From Tetracentron sinense (lineage: Eukaryota; Streptophyta; Magnoliopsida; Trochodendrales; Trochodendraceae): a stretch of DNA of 64,000 nt. Both the position numbers and the translations under genes were made by a program. Numbering within the stretch: the first letter of the stretch is position 1; every line of letters starts with the position of its first letter. Under the pieces are notes generated by a model that had not been told where the DNA came from, searched no databases, and saw only the letters and a program-made list of their open reading frames with translations. The DNA lies in NCBI GenBank assembly GCA_015143295.1, contig CM026561.1, forward strand, positions 36,274,875-36,338,874, read 5' to 3'. Positions 11,485-23,166 of this stretch are shown here, piece by piece.

Positions 11485-12712
11485 TGTTTTAAAAGACGTG
11501 TGAGGCTTACGCCTTGAGGCTCGCCTCAGGGTGAGGCTTAACCGGCTTAAATCTCATAAGGCTCACGCCTCAAAGTATGAAGCTCACATGAGGAACACGC
11601 CTCACGCCTTGAGGCTCGCTTTATGTCTATAGCGACTACCGTACACCTCATACATTAACTAAAATTAGGGTTCTAGTCACATAATTGAGACTAAACATTT
11701 TTTTATTTTAAATTTGTTATTTGTTTCAATTAATAACAAATAATACTCTATTATATAAAATATGACATTGAAAATGATGATGATATTGGTTTCAACCAAT
11801 ACTTAATTTGTTATGTTTTACATATTAAGGCTTTTAAAACCTTTTGAGTCTAATTCACACCAATTTCCCTACTAGACATTGCAAAAATTTGGAGCCACTG
11901 GTCTACAATGTAGTTCATGATTTTTTTGTAAATTTTTACTAAAATTCTAAATCCACCACATGAATTAATGATTGAACACCATCTTAAATATGTATATGAA
12001 CAAAAAAGTGAATTTGAATTTCAGCATTTGCTTGCCCTTCTTATATTTTTTTTCTTTTAGTTAAATAATTACATAGTATTTTCCATAGCTCGAAAACTCA
12101 GCGAGTCACCCGAGTAACTTGGCCGAGTTACTCGACTCGGCTGAATTTCGAGTCGAGTCGCCTCAAAACTCGAAGGAGACACTATTTACCGAGTTACTCA
12201 GGTGACTCGATCGAGTCTAGCCGAGTTTTTCGACTCTCCATACTAGGTCGAGTCATAGAAGGGTATTTTTATCATTTTTTAAAACCTAAACTAAAATGTC
12301 ACACTATTTTTGCATCATATTTTTTAGGGTCTACAAAAACAACTTACTATGGGTTTTGTTAAACCTAATTTTGTTGTTTGAAGCTGTAAAACCAACGTAC
12401 TTTGAGTTCTTTTAACCCAAAATTTTTTAAGTTATTACATATATATTCCGAGTTGGACCGAGTCGATTTTTTTTCGAGTTTTCCGACTTACTCGACCCGG
12501 CTAACTTTCGGGTCGAGTCGAGTTTTCGGGTTTTTGAACTATGGTATTTTCTATGTGCACTCATGCGCCCACACATGAATTAATGATTAAACATCATCTC
12601 TTATATTTTATTTATTTGTTAAAATGAGAGAGAATGAGGCTTACGCCTTTCGCCTTACGCCTCACACATCTTGAGGTTCTAACGCCACATGCCTTCACGT
12701 TTTAAAACATTG
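11482..12712. mobile_element. Non-autonomous hAT-type element in the Gypsy interior
   Basis: A perfect 8-bp duplication CTCTAGAC flanks it (11474-11481 and 12713-12720). Ends are TAATGTTTTAAAAGACGTG and, read inward from the right, CAATGTTTTAAAACGTG. Near both ends are repeated 'gaggcttacgcctt' units. Another element is nested at 12084-12543. No transposase frame is present. Confidence 0.9.
12084..12543. mobile_element. hAT-type element nested inside another hAT-type element
   Basis: A perfect 8-bp duplication GTATTTTC flanks it (12076-12083 and 12544-12551). Ends are CATAGCTCGAAAACTC and, read inward, CATAGTTCAAAAACCC. The subterminal parts are dense in 'gagtcgagt/actcgactcgg' repeats, a clear sequence shift from the AT-rich host element. 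Confidence 0.9.
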
Positions 12713-13175
12713 CTCTAGACACACAAAAGGACACTATCAAGGAATTAGAACCAAAAGAAATTATTGATGTCCAAGCAAATCAATTAGTTTCAGAATTTTT
12801 TCGTGGCCTGTTACTTCTACACGAGGAGAAGCTTGAATCATTTATCGAGCCAACTACGGAAGTTAAGGAGGCCAGGATAATGTTTGAGACTAAATTCAGC
12901 AAGTGTTGAAAGTTGAAACAAAAGTTAATGTTAAAGAAGCTAATAAAGTGGAACAATTTAAAGATGTTGCAACTATGCACATAGAATACATTGATTTTGT
13001 CATCCCTGACAAATACAATATTTAGATCGAGAAATTGGACGCATGCAAGTTTTTGGATCAGGTTCATGAGATGAAGATTTCACTAAAGAATGTGCAGAAG
13101 ATTGGTGGTAAGAGATTTTTTGTGCTACGGAGCATTAAAATTCGAGGTAGAGTTCTTTCCAACAAGGGAGATTAT
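12713..13175 (+). other. Gypsy 3' internal region
   Basis: Short interrupted frames with charged residues follow the hAT insertion and end in 'FFPTREIIARAKA'-like sequence that runs into the right LTR. A purine-rich stretch (aacaagggag) just before 13176 may be the polypurine tract. No enzyme domain is recognised. Confidence 0.45.
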
Positions 13176-13418
13176 TGCAAGAGCAAAAGCGAGTCAAGAG
13201 GAAAAATAAATCAGACGTTTTGAATGGTCTTAATTATTGAAAAATAGGACAAGCCTTATTGAGGTTCCCCAAGAGTCCAAAGACCCAAGAGGGTAAAAAG
13301 TCAAAATAAAGAAATGCAAGTGGGGCCCACATGGACCCACCCTAGTCCAACCAGCCCAACCACAATCTAGGGGACCACTTCCCAATTAGTATGGCACCCC
13401 TACGGCTCTAGTCAAGTC

Positions 13419-14188
13419 CATGGTTGTTAAATCCTTACGATTTACGATTCAAATCCTAAGATTCGAATCCTAAGCAAAACGATTCAAATCGGAGGTGAAA
13501 ATCTTAATTGGGTAAATCTCATTTGACTTGCGATTCATATTACGATTTGCGATTCAAATCGTACAATTCATGCGATTCATACGATTCGAGTACGAAACCC
13601 CTTTTACGGACCAATACTTAAAAATATTTTTTTATTCTTTTGATTTTCTAAAGGTACTTTATGTGTTTTAAGAAGAGAGAAGAAACAGGAAAACTCCTGT
13701 TACAAACATTCCAAAACCCCTATTTGGGTTGTCTCTCTATTGCTGCGAAACGAGAAAAAAAAAAAAAAAGGAGAAAAATGATGGAGTTAGATTTTGGGAA
13801 AACTTGATGGTTTATTTTATTAGTCTTTTTAATTGTACAAGTTTTTTGATATTTGATCACATACAACATGATTATATGAGTTTACTTTTGTTGATTTATC
13901 TTTAATGACATTAGTTTTTTTTTTTTCATTTTATGGAGATCATTCGCGTTTTTTATAGTGTATGCAATGAAATACTCATTACCTTTTTTTATTAATAATT
14001 ATGAATGAAATTTTTTGGTTAATAGATTATTTTATTTTTCTAATTTATTAAGTAATTTTTTGTATTTTTAAACAATTTTTTTAAAAATATATTGAATTTT
14101 ACGATTTACGATTCGCGATTTGAATCCTGATTTTAATCGAATTGGTCCTAAAACGATTTTACGATTCGATTACGATTTAACAACCTTG
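13419..14188. mobile_element. Non-autonomous hAT-type element in the right LTR
   Basis: A perfect 8-bp duplication GTCAAGTC flanks it (13411-13418 and 14189-14196). Ends are CATGGTTGTTAAAT and, read inward from the right, CAAGGTTGTTAAAT. The left LTR lacks the element at the matching place (near 5075). Subterminal 'acgattcaaatc' repeats resemble those of the 7.4-kb hAT at 19288, suggesting one family. Confidence 0.9.
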
Positions 14189-14718
14189 GTCAAGTCATTA
14201 GTTATGCCGATATGTCAAATCTCCTACTTAGGGGTATTTTGGTAAATTCTGATTTTTAAAAATTATCTAGAATTTCCAGCAATTAGTAATTGATTTACTT
14301 TCCTATTAAAGAGAGATTATGGAAAACAAGTCATGTTGCCTTATTCTATTATTCTATTACTATTAGCATTACATTGCTATTAAGGACTAGTAGTTTCCTT
14401 AATCTAGTTATTTCGAATTAGGGTTTTAGGATTTTTTTTCTCTATAAAAAAGTTATGTAACTCATTGAAAAGAGAAGTTCAAGTTTATGAGTATTGAGGA
14501 AATTGCTCCGGAGAATTCTCATCCAAGCTTTCTAATGCTGAATTAGAAGAAAAGTTTACTTCTTATTATCTTTTGGAAGAGATCTTCGATTTCTCCCACA
14601 ACAATAGTTATGGTTCTTCAATCCATCCATCAATCTAGGTAATTTTACTTCGCCTACCATATCTATCATTCTAGTTTGATTAACCATAGCCTACTAGTTG
14701 ATGTTGTTGAATTGTTAG

Positions 14719-15765
14719 CATAGTTGTTAAAGGCGTCGCCTCAGGAGGTCGCCTAGGCGACCAGGCGCTCTGCTGGGCTCAAGCAACTGGCTGCTTCAAG
14801 CAGTCATAATTAAAAATCTGAAATATGTAATATTATTATTGTTTAAAGATATAAAAATTGCTTTATTTGAATATAGTAGTTTGGTGAACAAAAAAATATG
14901 TTATTTTATATACTTTAATGTCTTTTACCGTATAATATGTTAGGGTTTGTATATCCAACAAAAAAAGGTTTGATGTCAAGTATGTTTCCCTCATGTTAAC
15001 ATGTTCTTTTTCTCGCCCAATAGGTGGACAATTGGCCCCTTTCTCTTCCTCTGTTTGTGGGTGGATCATATGGTCCTCATATGCTTTTGCATGCTTGTTA
15101 CAAGCGTCTCCTAGGCGACCAAGTATAAAAGTAGGCTCAGGCAGTCCAATAATTTTTTTTTTTAAATGCCTCAAATTTCTTCTAGGACCCCCAAAACTCT
15201 CATAAACTCATATTTAAAGAGATCTTTCATAATTTAAATAAGTACAAACCCCATAATTTTATATTTTACAATAATATATTTTTTTTAGTACATTTCTTGA
15301 GTATAATCGAGAAAAATGAAGACAGAAGAAATGAGAGTAAGATGTACGGCCTCTCCCTCTCTTTCTCTCTCATGTTCAACGTCACATTGACTTTCAGACA
15401 ATGTTTTTGTTATTTATTCAATCATACACTCTTCCTCCTCCCTAATGTTCTTTTGATTTTTTATCCTTCATAATCCCTCTCCCCCCTTTCGACAAGCATT
15501 GTAGACTGGATTTTTTTGTTCTGTTTTTTTATCCCCGACATTTGAAATCCCTCTTTATTGTTCTTAGAACTATCTCCAAGGATGGTTCTACGAAAGTGTA
15601 TATTAACAGTAGAGATTTTGTAATTTACATGAATTACAAGACCCCTTATTCAAGGAAATGCGTCATACATAAATCTCATATTGAGGGATGTCTACAGCTA
15701 AAAGTTCATCAGGCAACGCCTCAAGCATCCATGGGGTCCTTCGCCTAGTCGCCTTGACAACTATG
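14719..15765. mobile_element. Non-autonomous hAT-type element in the right LTR
   Basis: A perfect 8-bp duplication ATTGTTAG flanks it (14711-14718 and 15766-15773). Ends are CATAGTTGTTAAAGGCG and, inward from the right, CATAGTTGTCAAGGCG. The left LTR has one copy of the target near 6251. The GGCG/CGCC subterminal sequence relates it to the element at 5506. Confidence 0.9.
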
Positions 15766-16518
15766 ATTGTTAGCTTGTTTAGTTGCTGATTTTTCAAGAA
15801 GATCAATTTCCTCTTTAACCGAAATCGACAATTATTAATATAAATCAATTTTTGAAACCCTAAAGTTTAAGGTTGATTTCGGACAGTATATTAAATAGGG
15901 GATTTGAGTTGTTTTCATTCACTTGTTTTCATTCACTTCAATGGATTAAGGTTTCCCCCTAAATTAGAGCAAACCCTACATTGAATTGTTTGGATATTTT
16001 GGCCTTCGATAGTTTGGATATTTTGGCCTTCGATAGAAATTGGAAACTTTGGGGATTGATTTATTTAGAAGTGAGGTTTGAGTTTTAACTTTTAACATTG
16101 AAATTGATAACTTAGGGTTTATTCCTCACTTTTGAACCCTAGATTATTAATTGCAACTCACATAGTGACAAAGTCGGGGTTTGGGAATAATTTGGCAGGG
16201 GTCAAGTTTGAAAAATCAAATAATAATAATAATAATAATATATGGAACAATTTGATTGAAAAATATATAAAATAAGTAGTAGTTTCTTCAAATTCAGGAA
16301 TAATTCAAGAAATTCATAAATAATTTGGAAATCCAAAAATTCGCAAATAATTCGGCCACCCAAAAATTCACGAATTTTTGAAAAAAAAATGGTGTTTTTT
16401 GTTACAAGTTGGAACAGAAAACTTAAACTTTTTCCAAATTTTGTTCTTCAAAATATGTCATAAGCCGATGCCTCAGTTTGCCCTATCTAGTAAAGGACCC
16501 TCATTCTGGGCTACGTCA

Positions 16519-17614
16519 CACTCACTTTTATGTTTGAGCCTCCTCACCCACCAGATAAATTGCAATCCACAAATGAGATTGCCAACTAAGAACAGGTGGT
16601 GATCTATAGCACTGGATTTACTAAACGAATTTTAAAGCCATTGATCCATAAGAAATAAAAAGGAGAATGACTACTCATTGAAACTTCTCTGTCAAGAAGA
16701 TACTTTGGACCTTGAGGCAAATCCTGACAGCACTCTGAAACTGACTAAAGAAATTATCTATGAATCTATTCCAAACTGATAGAAGAATTTGGTCGTACAT
16801 AGACATGAAGGATCAATTTTGGCCTTAGCATTAAGTTATTCCTTTTTATGCATAGCCCTAACATGCATGCAAAAAGAATGAAAAGAGAAAACAGAATATC
16901 AACAACCTGACAGAAAGTAATGGATTCAAACACAAAATGGACATAAAGGGACCATGTCAAACTTTTAAGTGCTTTTTTTTTAATCTGTTGGAAAGGATAG
17001 AGGATCAACACGCTCACCCGCATGGGACTCAAGCCCGGAACCTCCTTCCTATTGAGGGGACACACTACCACTGGGCTATCCCCATGGTACTGGATAGAAT
17101 GTAAAAAATGAACAAATCATTGACCCTACAATCCATCTAGTCCAACAGTAGCCGCGGAGTCTCATGTAATTCTGAAGAGGTTATGTCATCACAGATATCA
17201 TACTAAACTATCAAAATTTTATGTTGCAATAGCTTATTAAAGTGGAAAAAAAGTCAATTTAAATTAAAGTTCAAACCACAAATTAGAACCTTTTTAACAA
17301 CAGTTGGATAAACCTAATGCAAACTTGTGTGACAAGGACCATGCAAGCAATATCTTGATTGAGTTACAGCAGTATCAATCAACACAACTAAAAATGCTAT
17401 AAATATAATGAATGAAGAACTACAATATATTGTTAACCTCATTGCAAGGATTACACAAGTAACAAAATGGGAACATAACTCGTATTGGAAACATTTTTTT
17501 CAATAGAGTTAGATCCTTATATAAACAAAACTACAATAAATACCATAGACAGTAAAAATTTTAGGATAATTCAATCTTATTAAAAAATGAATCGGTTGTT
17601 ATTTATCCCACCAT
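16519..17614. other. Downstream flank of the Yae1-domain gene
   Basis: AT-rich non-coding DNA that contains one SINE-like repeat (16973-17088). The part from about 17100 to 17614 is probably the 3' UTR and downstream region of the minus-strand gene. No reading frame here resembles a known protein. Confidence 0.5.
16973..17088 (-). mobile_element. tRNA-derived SINE-like repeat
   Basis: Read on the minus strand it begins with an A-box-like TAGCCCAGTGG, followed about 30 bases on by a B-box-like GGTTCCGGGCTTGAGTCCC, then a short body and an A run. This arrangement is that of tRNA-derived SINEs. Target duplications were not clear. Confidence 0.6.
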
Positions 17615-19120
17615 CTACAGATCCATCGCTGAATGCACTTTAACTGCAGGAGATTCAAGAATATAGGATTCAAGCTCCACAAAGTACCTTTCCAGATGAT
17701 TGGGACCAGAAATTTGATATTCCATTGTTGCTACATGGGAGTCTCCTTCTGACTGTTCACTGCATTCCTTTGATCTGCTAGCCAGGACATCATCACGGAA
17801 CAAGCTAAGTGCATCTGCTGTCGAAAGAGAATGCACGGATTCATACAAGTTCTGAAACTTCTCTCTCTTTTCTAGTGTTCCAACCAACTTCTCTTTCAAG
17901 CCATCCGGAAGGCAGACCAGCGCACTTGATAGGGTTGCAGACACCAAAAAACACATTGAAGACAATAAACAAAGTTCGTTATACAAAAAAAAAAATTTCA
18001 AATTCAAATTTATCACACATGCTAGGGGTGTCAATGGGACAGGCTTGGGCTTGCAATTTTGTAATTATTGAAGGCCTGACCCATTTACAAGGAGTATTTG
18101 TGGTCCATTGACACCCCCTACAAACAACTATCTTATGTTTTTACTTTTTACCTAGTAACACCCCTAACAAGGCCCCAATTGTACCCAACAAGAACTGATT
18201 GCTTAAAGCCAATATTGAAACCCTCTTGGGCAGAAGCTTCTTTCCCTGCCATGAGGCCATCACGATATCCAATCTAACAATTCATCAAGAATGACAAAAA
18301 ATGTCTTGGGTTGTGGAATGCAATCAGCTTTTAATTTGTAAGGATACTGTATGGAATTGGTTGTGCCTTCTCTGCCACTCCCTATCCAATTCAGATGCTT
18401 TATCCAGTGCCTGGTTAGGACTATCACATAAAGACCCATCTTCACACCACAAGTCATCGCCATCACAATCTGGAAGTAAACATTCTAATCAAACTAATGC
18501 TTCAAAAGAAGATCAGTGCATACGAAGGAGCTATAAAAGTTTCGGAAATGGTTTCCAAAACCGTTATGTGAGCAACTTCTGTAAGCATCCTCAGCTAAAA
18601 TTGGGATGGTCAATGGAGCACCTCAAAAAGTATTTATCATTTTATTGAATTCTCAAAACTCTCAAAATCACAAACTTTCTGTTGCCATAAAATGGATTGT
18701 TCAAAAGGAATCAAGAAGCCTTTCCCATCTCACTAGATGCATGACTTAAACAATCTTGAGACTGTAACTCTGCAAGTATCCAAATACAATCTGAATTAAA
18801 CCTGAAATCTAGTGTTGGGAGTCGTAATGTTTGACAGCTTATAATGATATATAGGGCACAAACAGAGGAGGATGATTAGGGGATAAAATGTATTTTTAGA
18901 AGTTTCACAAATCCGGATATAGGATATCAGTATGTTCAAGGCTTTGAAAGAAAGAAGCAAAAACATATAATCCGTCAAAAAATAAACAGATGGAACTCAA
19001 ATGTATACCATATGAATCAGTCTGCTGACTGTTGGCAGTTGGCATGCGATCAATCTCTATATTTGACAGCTTCAAAGTTTCAACCGAAGAGTAAAGCTTC
19101 TCAGCAAAGCTATTCTCCAT
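17615..19120 (-). CDS. Yae1-domain protein, four exons, apparently intact
   Basis: Exons on the minus strand are 19120-19009, 18469-18348, 18273-18152 and 17924-17615; all introns are GT-AG and all phases join, giving 221 residues. Residues 80-116 have a perfect period-4 pattern: GYRDGLMAGKEAS, AQEGFNIGFKQS, VLVGYNWGLVRG, ten positions of which eight are Gly and two Ser. This is the deca-GX3 motif of the Yae1/Lto1 family. An acidic region and DREWQRRHNQFHT precede it; a helical C-terminal region follows. In yeast, Yae1-Lto1 bridges the cytosolic Fe-S assembly machinery to the ABC protein Rli1; a similar cytosolic role is inferred. The chosen start is MENSFAEK; a CAG acceptor-like site lies 11 bases upstream, so a 5' UTR intron is possible. 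A 7.4-kb hAT begins about 170 bases upstream. Confidence 0.88.
18023..18120. mobile_element. Very short hAT-like MITE in intron 3 of the Yae1-domain gene
   Basis: About 98 bp begins taggggtgtcaatggg and ends with the near-inverted ccattgacacccccta. The ends resemble Ac-type hAT termini. No clear 8-bp duplication remains, and it does not disturb the splice sites. Confidence 0.6.
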
Positions 19121-19287
19121 ATCAGTGAACCCTGCAGGAAGCTCCACAACGTTCAAACACTTAGCGAAGATAATTCCCAATGTACTAAAGTGATAAATGA
19201 GCAGAAATATATAGCAGCACATTTAGACCTTCAGAAGGACACTGAAATATCACAATCAAGGCATGGTTCATCTCAAATTGTCATACG
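19121..19287 (-). promoter_or_regulatory. 5' flank of the Yae1-domain gene
   Basis: Only about 167 bases separate the start codon from the large hAT element. They include acceptor-like 'cttcctgcag' just before the start and 'tatttcag' further up, so this may be 5' UTR or the end of a 5' intron. No TATA box is obvious. Confidence 0.4.
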
Positions 19288-19991
19288 CTCTATTGTTAAA
19301 TCGGAACGATTCACTATTTGAATCCCACAATTCAATTCGGATCGCATGGAAAAAAACACCTCAAACTGCATTTGGGATCGTATTTGAAGTGAATCATGTT
19401 TAACATCAGATTCGAAACGTAACATCGTATGGAATCGTACAAATCAGACGATTTGGCCGATTCGACGATTACAGTTAAAAAAATCTCATTTATGTGTTTA
19501 TTTTAACTATTCCTATTCTTTTAACAGTGTTAGGGTTCTGAAACGGCAAAAATAGAGAGAGAGAGAGGAGAGAAGAAAGGAGGGAAAGGAGGAAAAAGAA
19601 GGAAGAAGCCATACAAATTTCTGCAATCAAGTATGCTTTCTCTTCTCTCTCTCCCTGCGTCTCTATTCCCTCTCAGTCATCTCTGTGAAGCTCTCAGCCA
19701 TCTCTGTCTCTCTCTTCTCTAGTCTCCCTCCTTTAAGACCCCTTCTCCCTTCTTTAAGACAATACTTTCGTTGTCTCTCTTTAAGATATGGATGAGAAGA
19801 AAAAGAATTCTCTCTTCTTTAAGACCCCTTCTTTGTCTCTCTCTCCTCGTACGCTTACGGTTTTTTTAAGACAACACTTTCGTTGGGTACATAGACACCG
19901 CAAGTTGCAACATTAAAAAAAAATAATGGTCCCCCTCCCAAGTTTCAACTCTTTCATTAAGTGCAGGCGTGCAGTCAAAGGGGGGAAAAAA

Positions 19992-20302
19992 CATACAGTG
20001 GTCCAATTATTTCCTTGGGTAGTATTAAAACAAAAAATTGACATCATCTCTTCTCACTATTTTTCTCAAGGCAACACCAATTGCCAAGTACATCATGATC
20101 CTGCTTATTGCAATTTGCAAGAGCTCCCTCTCTCATCCGTTTTTGTTTCATACAGTGGTCCAATTATTTCCTTGGGTAGTATTAAAACAAAAAATTGACA
20201 TCATCTCCTCACTATTTTTCTCAAGGCAACACCAATTGCCAAGTACATCATGATCCTGCTTATTGCAATTTGCAAGAGCTCCCTCTCTCATCCGTTTTTG
20301 TT
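19992..20302 (+). repeat. Recent 157-bp direct tandem duplication in the left hAT arm
   Basis: 'catacagtggtccaattatt' recurs at 19992 and 20149, and the following 150 bases are almost identical through 'catccgtttttgttt'. Only small indels separate the units. The matching part of the right arm (about 25850-25990) appears to have a single unit. Confidence 0.85.
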
Positions 20303-20991
20303 TTATTTTTTTAAGGCAACAATTGGTCCTAACTCCCATCTCTCTCATTTGTTGTTTTTAAGGCCTGATCCCAACTCCCAAGCACATCACGTGGTGTTTG
20401 AACCTGTGTATTCCAAAACTATTACTTTTTAATTAAAACAAGTTGGGATTGAGAAAACACACAAGTGGTCCCAAGCCACTGTATTCGAACCGCTCATTCC
20501 AAGAGGTAACTCAATTTTTTTTTTAAATGCAACAAGTGGTCCCAACTCCAAGTCATTGTGTTCGAACTACACATTCCAAGAGCTAATTCAGTTTGTTTTT
20601 TAAAGGCAACAAGCCAACAAGTAGTCCAAGCACATCACGTGATGTTTGAACCTGCTCCAAGAATTATTTATGAATTTAACCAAAAATATAAAGAATCTAT
20701 TTCAAAATAACGTCGAAGCCCATTTATAAAAAAAATTGCATTGCACTTCAATTTTCAGAATATCAACCAATTTGAGCAAGCAAAGAGCATTATTTTATTT
20801 GTTGGGTAGAAATAAAATATATTTAAAATTTAACAAAGCTATTTAAGTATTATATTTGATTGATAGAATATATTAATTTTTGACGCACCAACCTCTCTCT
20901 TATTTTATAGGTGGTTAAGTGTTATATTTTTTGGGTTAAATTTTGAAATTTGAAAATGGTAAATCAAGATATCACATAGAAGCATTGCACC

Positions 20992-21180
20992 ATGGTTCAT
21001 CCCAACAAGAAGTCATTACTTAAATGTAACTATTGTGGTAAAGAGTACCATGACGGTGTTTTCCGAATAAAACATCATCTTGCTAGGACCCGAAAGAATG
21101 TAAAAGCATGTACACAAAATTTCGAAGAAATTATTCAACTTTTTAAGAATGTTTTGCTACAAAAAGATGAGGTTAGATAA
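20992..21180 (+). pseudogene. hAT transposase BED zinc finger, left arm
   Basis: The frame reads LKCNYCGKEYHDGVF then RIKHHLARTRKNVKAC, the C-x2-C ... H-x4-H layout of BED fingers found at the N terminus of plant hAT transposases. It stops at a TAA at 21178, after which related sequence resumes in other frames (21232-21447 has LNQVWKKEEREKVCQIIAR). Confidence 0.8.
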
Positions 21181-21578
21181 GCACGAGAAGACCAAATGTT
21201 TGATTCTAGTGCAAGACATGTTAACTAAGAAATGATTGATCTTGAAGGAAGGGAACGAGTAGTAGGAAAGAAGAAAGGAACAATGGATGTCTATGTGAAA
21301 GTAGTTGGGGGTAGAGCTACTCATCAAACCACACTTAACCAAGTATGGAAGAAAGAGGAGAGGGAAAAGGTGTGTCAAATTATAGCACGTTGTTTTTATT
21401 CTAATGCTATACTATTTTATGTGGTGAAGATTTCTCATTTTGTTTGAAAAGTGGTGAAAGCAATATCATCTTTTGGGCATGGCCTTAAGATTTCAAGTTA
21501 TTATGAGTTGAGAGTTACTTTTCTCAAGAAGGAAGTTGAGAATATAGTACAAGTGTAAATCGAAGATTATATAAAAGA

Positions 21579-22371
21579 ATGGGCAAAGACAAGATGTGCC
21601 ATCATGTCAGGTCGGTGGACAAATGGAAGAAGAGAACATTATGCACTTTTTTGGTGAATAGTCCAATGGGGACAGTGTTTCTTCGCTCCGTAGATGTTTC
21701 AAACATTGTGAAGAGTGCTAATAACATCTTCCAACTTCTTGATTATGTTGTTGAAGAAGTTGGGGAAGACAATGTTGTCAAAGTGATCACAGACGAAGCC
21801 TCAAATTATGTAAATGTTGGACTGCTCTTGATGGAGAAAAGTAAGAAACTATATTGGTCACCTTGTGCAGCATATTTTCTCGACTTAATGCTTGAAGATA
21901 TTGGTGAGCTTCAAATTCATGCAAATACAGTAGCTAAATGTAGATCTCCTACTTTCTACACAATACACATACAAACATTGTTGGGTATTGAATCTGATGC
22001 ACTGGCACACTAAAGGTCGTGATTTAATTCATCTTACGGTGACCCAGTTTGCTACTTATTTTTTAACACTGAAGAGTATCTACCAACATAAAACTGGTTT
22101 GATCACTATGTTTGGATCTGAAGATTGGCAGAAGAGTCCATATGCCAAGAGGCCAGATAGAGCCCGTGTTAGAGATATTGTGCTAATAAATTTTGAATTT
22201 TGGTCAACTATAACATATTACATAAAGAGCACGGTTCCTCTTGTTAAGGTACTCAGATTGGTTGATTCAGATGAGAGGTCTGCAATAAGATATATCTATA
22301 AGGCGATTGATTGGACTAAAGAAACAATTGCAGTAAATTTAGGAGGGGTGAAGAAGCACAAGCCGATATAG
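21579..22371 (+). pseudogene. hAT transposase DUF659-like core, left arm
   Basis: Two overlapping frames (21579-22013 and 21988-22371) carry family blocks: FLVNSPMGTVFLRSVDVS, VEEVGEDNVVKVITDEASNY, LLMEKSKKLYWSPCAAY and then KSIYQHKTGLITMFGSEDW. DUF659 is the catalytic-core region of plant hAT transposases. The change of frame near 21990 and the TAG at 22369-22371 break it. Homology continues to about 22490, then ends abruptly. The hATC domain is missing. Confidence 0.85.
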
Positions 22372-22493
22372 AACATTATTGATCAGTGTTGGGACCTCCA
22401 GATGCACAGACCTTTACATGAAGCAGGTTTTTATTTGAATCATCACTTCCACTATGATCCAAAGTTTAAAGTAAACATAGAGGTAAAAAAGGC

Positions 22494-22869
22494 CACTATG
22501 ATACATATCGGATAAGCATATCAGATCACAATTGTTCCATCCTCTCTTTTCTTGCTGAAGCTTGAATTGCATGTTGTATTTGACAAATACAAGTGCATTG
22601 AGCCTCTTTTGTTCGAATTTATTTCTTCTCTATGAGTGGATCTCCATGCACTCATAGAGAAGAAACTTTCTAGTTCAAGATACGTATTTATAAACTTTCT
22701 AGTTCATAATACATGTATTTACATGCTCAAAAGTGCTTCAATAACACTCGCATCCACTCGAGCTACATGTAAGGCTAAGTATGTGTATAGCAAACCATTG
22801 CAAAACTGGGGCTGGGGCACTATCCCCATAACTCTCCCACCAATTTGCTATAGATTGGAAAACATATAT
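22494..22869. other. Centre of the palindromic hAT
   Basis: Sequence between the two arms, not shared by either. It includes a perfect 16-bp hairpin at 22623-22664. Some may be leftover 3' sequence of the parent element, but no hATC motif is readable. Confidence 0.5.
22623..22664. repeat. Perfect 16-bp stem hairpin at the palindrome centre
   Basis: TTCTTCTCTATGAGTG (22623-22638) and its exact reverse complement (22649-22664) are separated by a 10-base loop. Confidence 0.9.
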
Positions 22870-23166
22870 TTAGGTGTCAAGCAACCAAATTTTAAAAAAT
22901 AGTAATAATAAATTAACTAGAAAACTTAAATTACCTGGTTGTTTGGTATTCCTTGTCAACTTAACTGTCTCTAATGCAAATAGGCTCTTGACACCTTTGA
23001 ATAAGTCCATTTGATCATCAATAATAATCCTATCTCGTGAAGATGGGATCAACCTCTCAATGTAGTCATTTAACTCTTGCTTCACCTCTATGTTTACTTT
23101 AAACCTTGGATCATAGTTGAAGTGAGTATTTAAATAATAACCTGTTTCATGTAAAGGTCTGTGCAT
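22870..23166 (-). pseudogene. hAT transposase fragment, right arm, near the break
   Basis: The minus strand reads MHRPLHETGYYLNTHFNYDP, matching the left arm's 22399-22460, and then goes further than the left arm: IEVKQELNDYIERL and IIIDDQMDLFKGVKS. It thus keeps more of the transposase than the left arm does, but still lacks the hATC block. Confidence 0.8.

Larger units (their letters stand above)
4714..16518 (+). mobile_element. Ty3/Gypsy LTR retrotransposon, degenerate, hosting several nested insertions
   Basis: The two ends are related LTRs: left 4714-6683 starting TGCACGAGCAAAAGC, right 13176-16518 starting TGCAAGAGCAAAAGC. A primer-binding site resembling initiator tRNA-Met (tggtatcacagc, 6687-6698) follows the left LTR. 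The interior keeps an aspartic-protease-like fragment. I see no reverse transcriptase, RNase H or integrase, so the element is non-autonomous or internally deleted. Both LTRs carry later insertions, and the left LTR also lacks about 250 bases present in the right one near 16158-16410. The LTRs have diverged clearly. No clean 5-bp target duplication could be read. Confidence 0.8.
13176..16518 (+). repeat. Right LTR of the Gypsy element
   Basis: It matches the left LTR in order, with two hAT-type insertions (13419-14188 and 14719-15765). A segment near 16158-16410, including an (ATA)n run at about 16220-16240, is missing from the left LTR. It ends near 'cattctgggctacgtca'. Confidence 0.75.
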
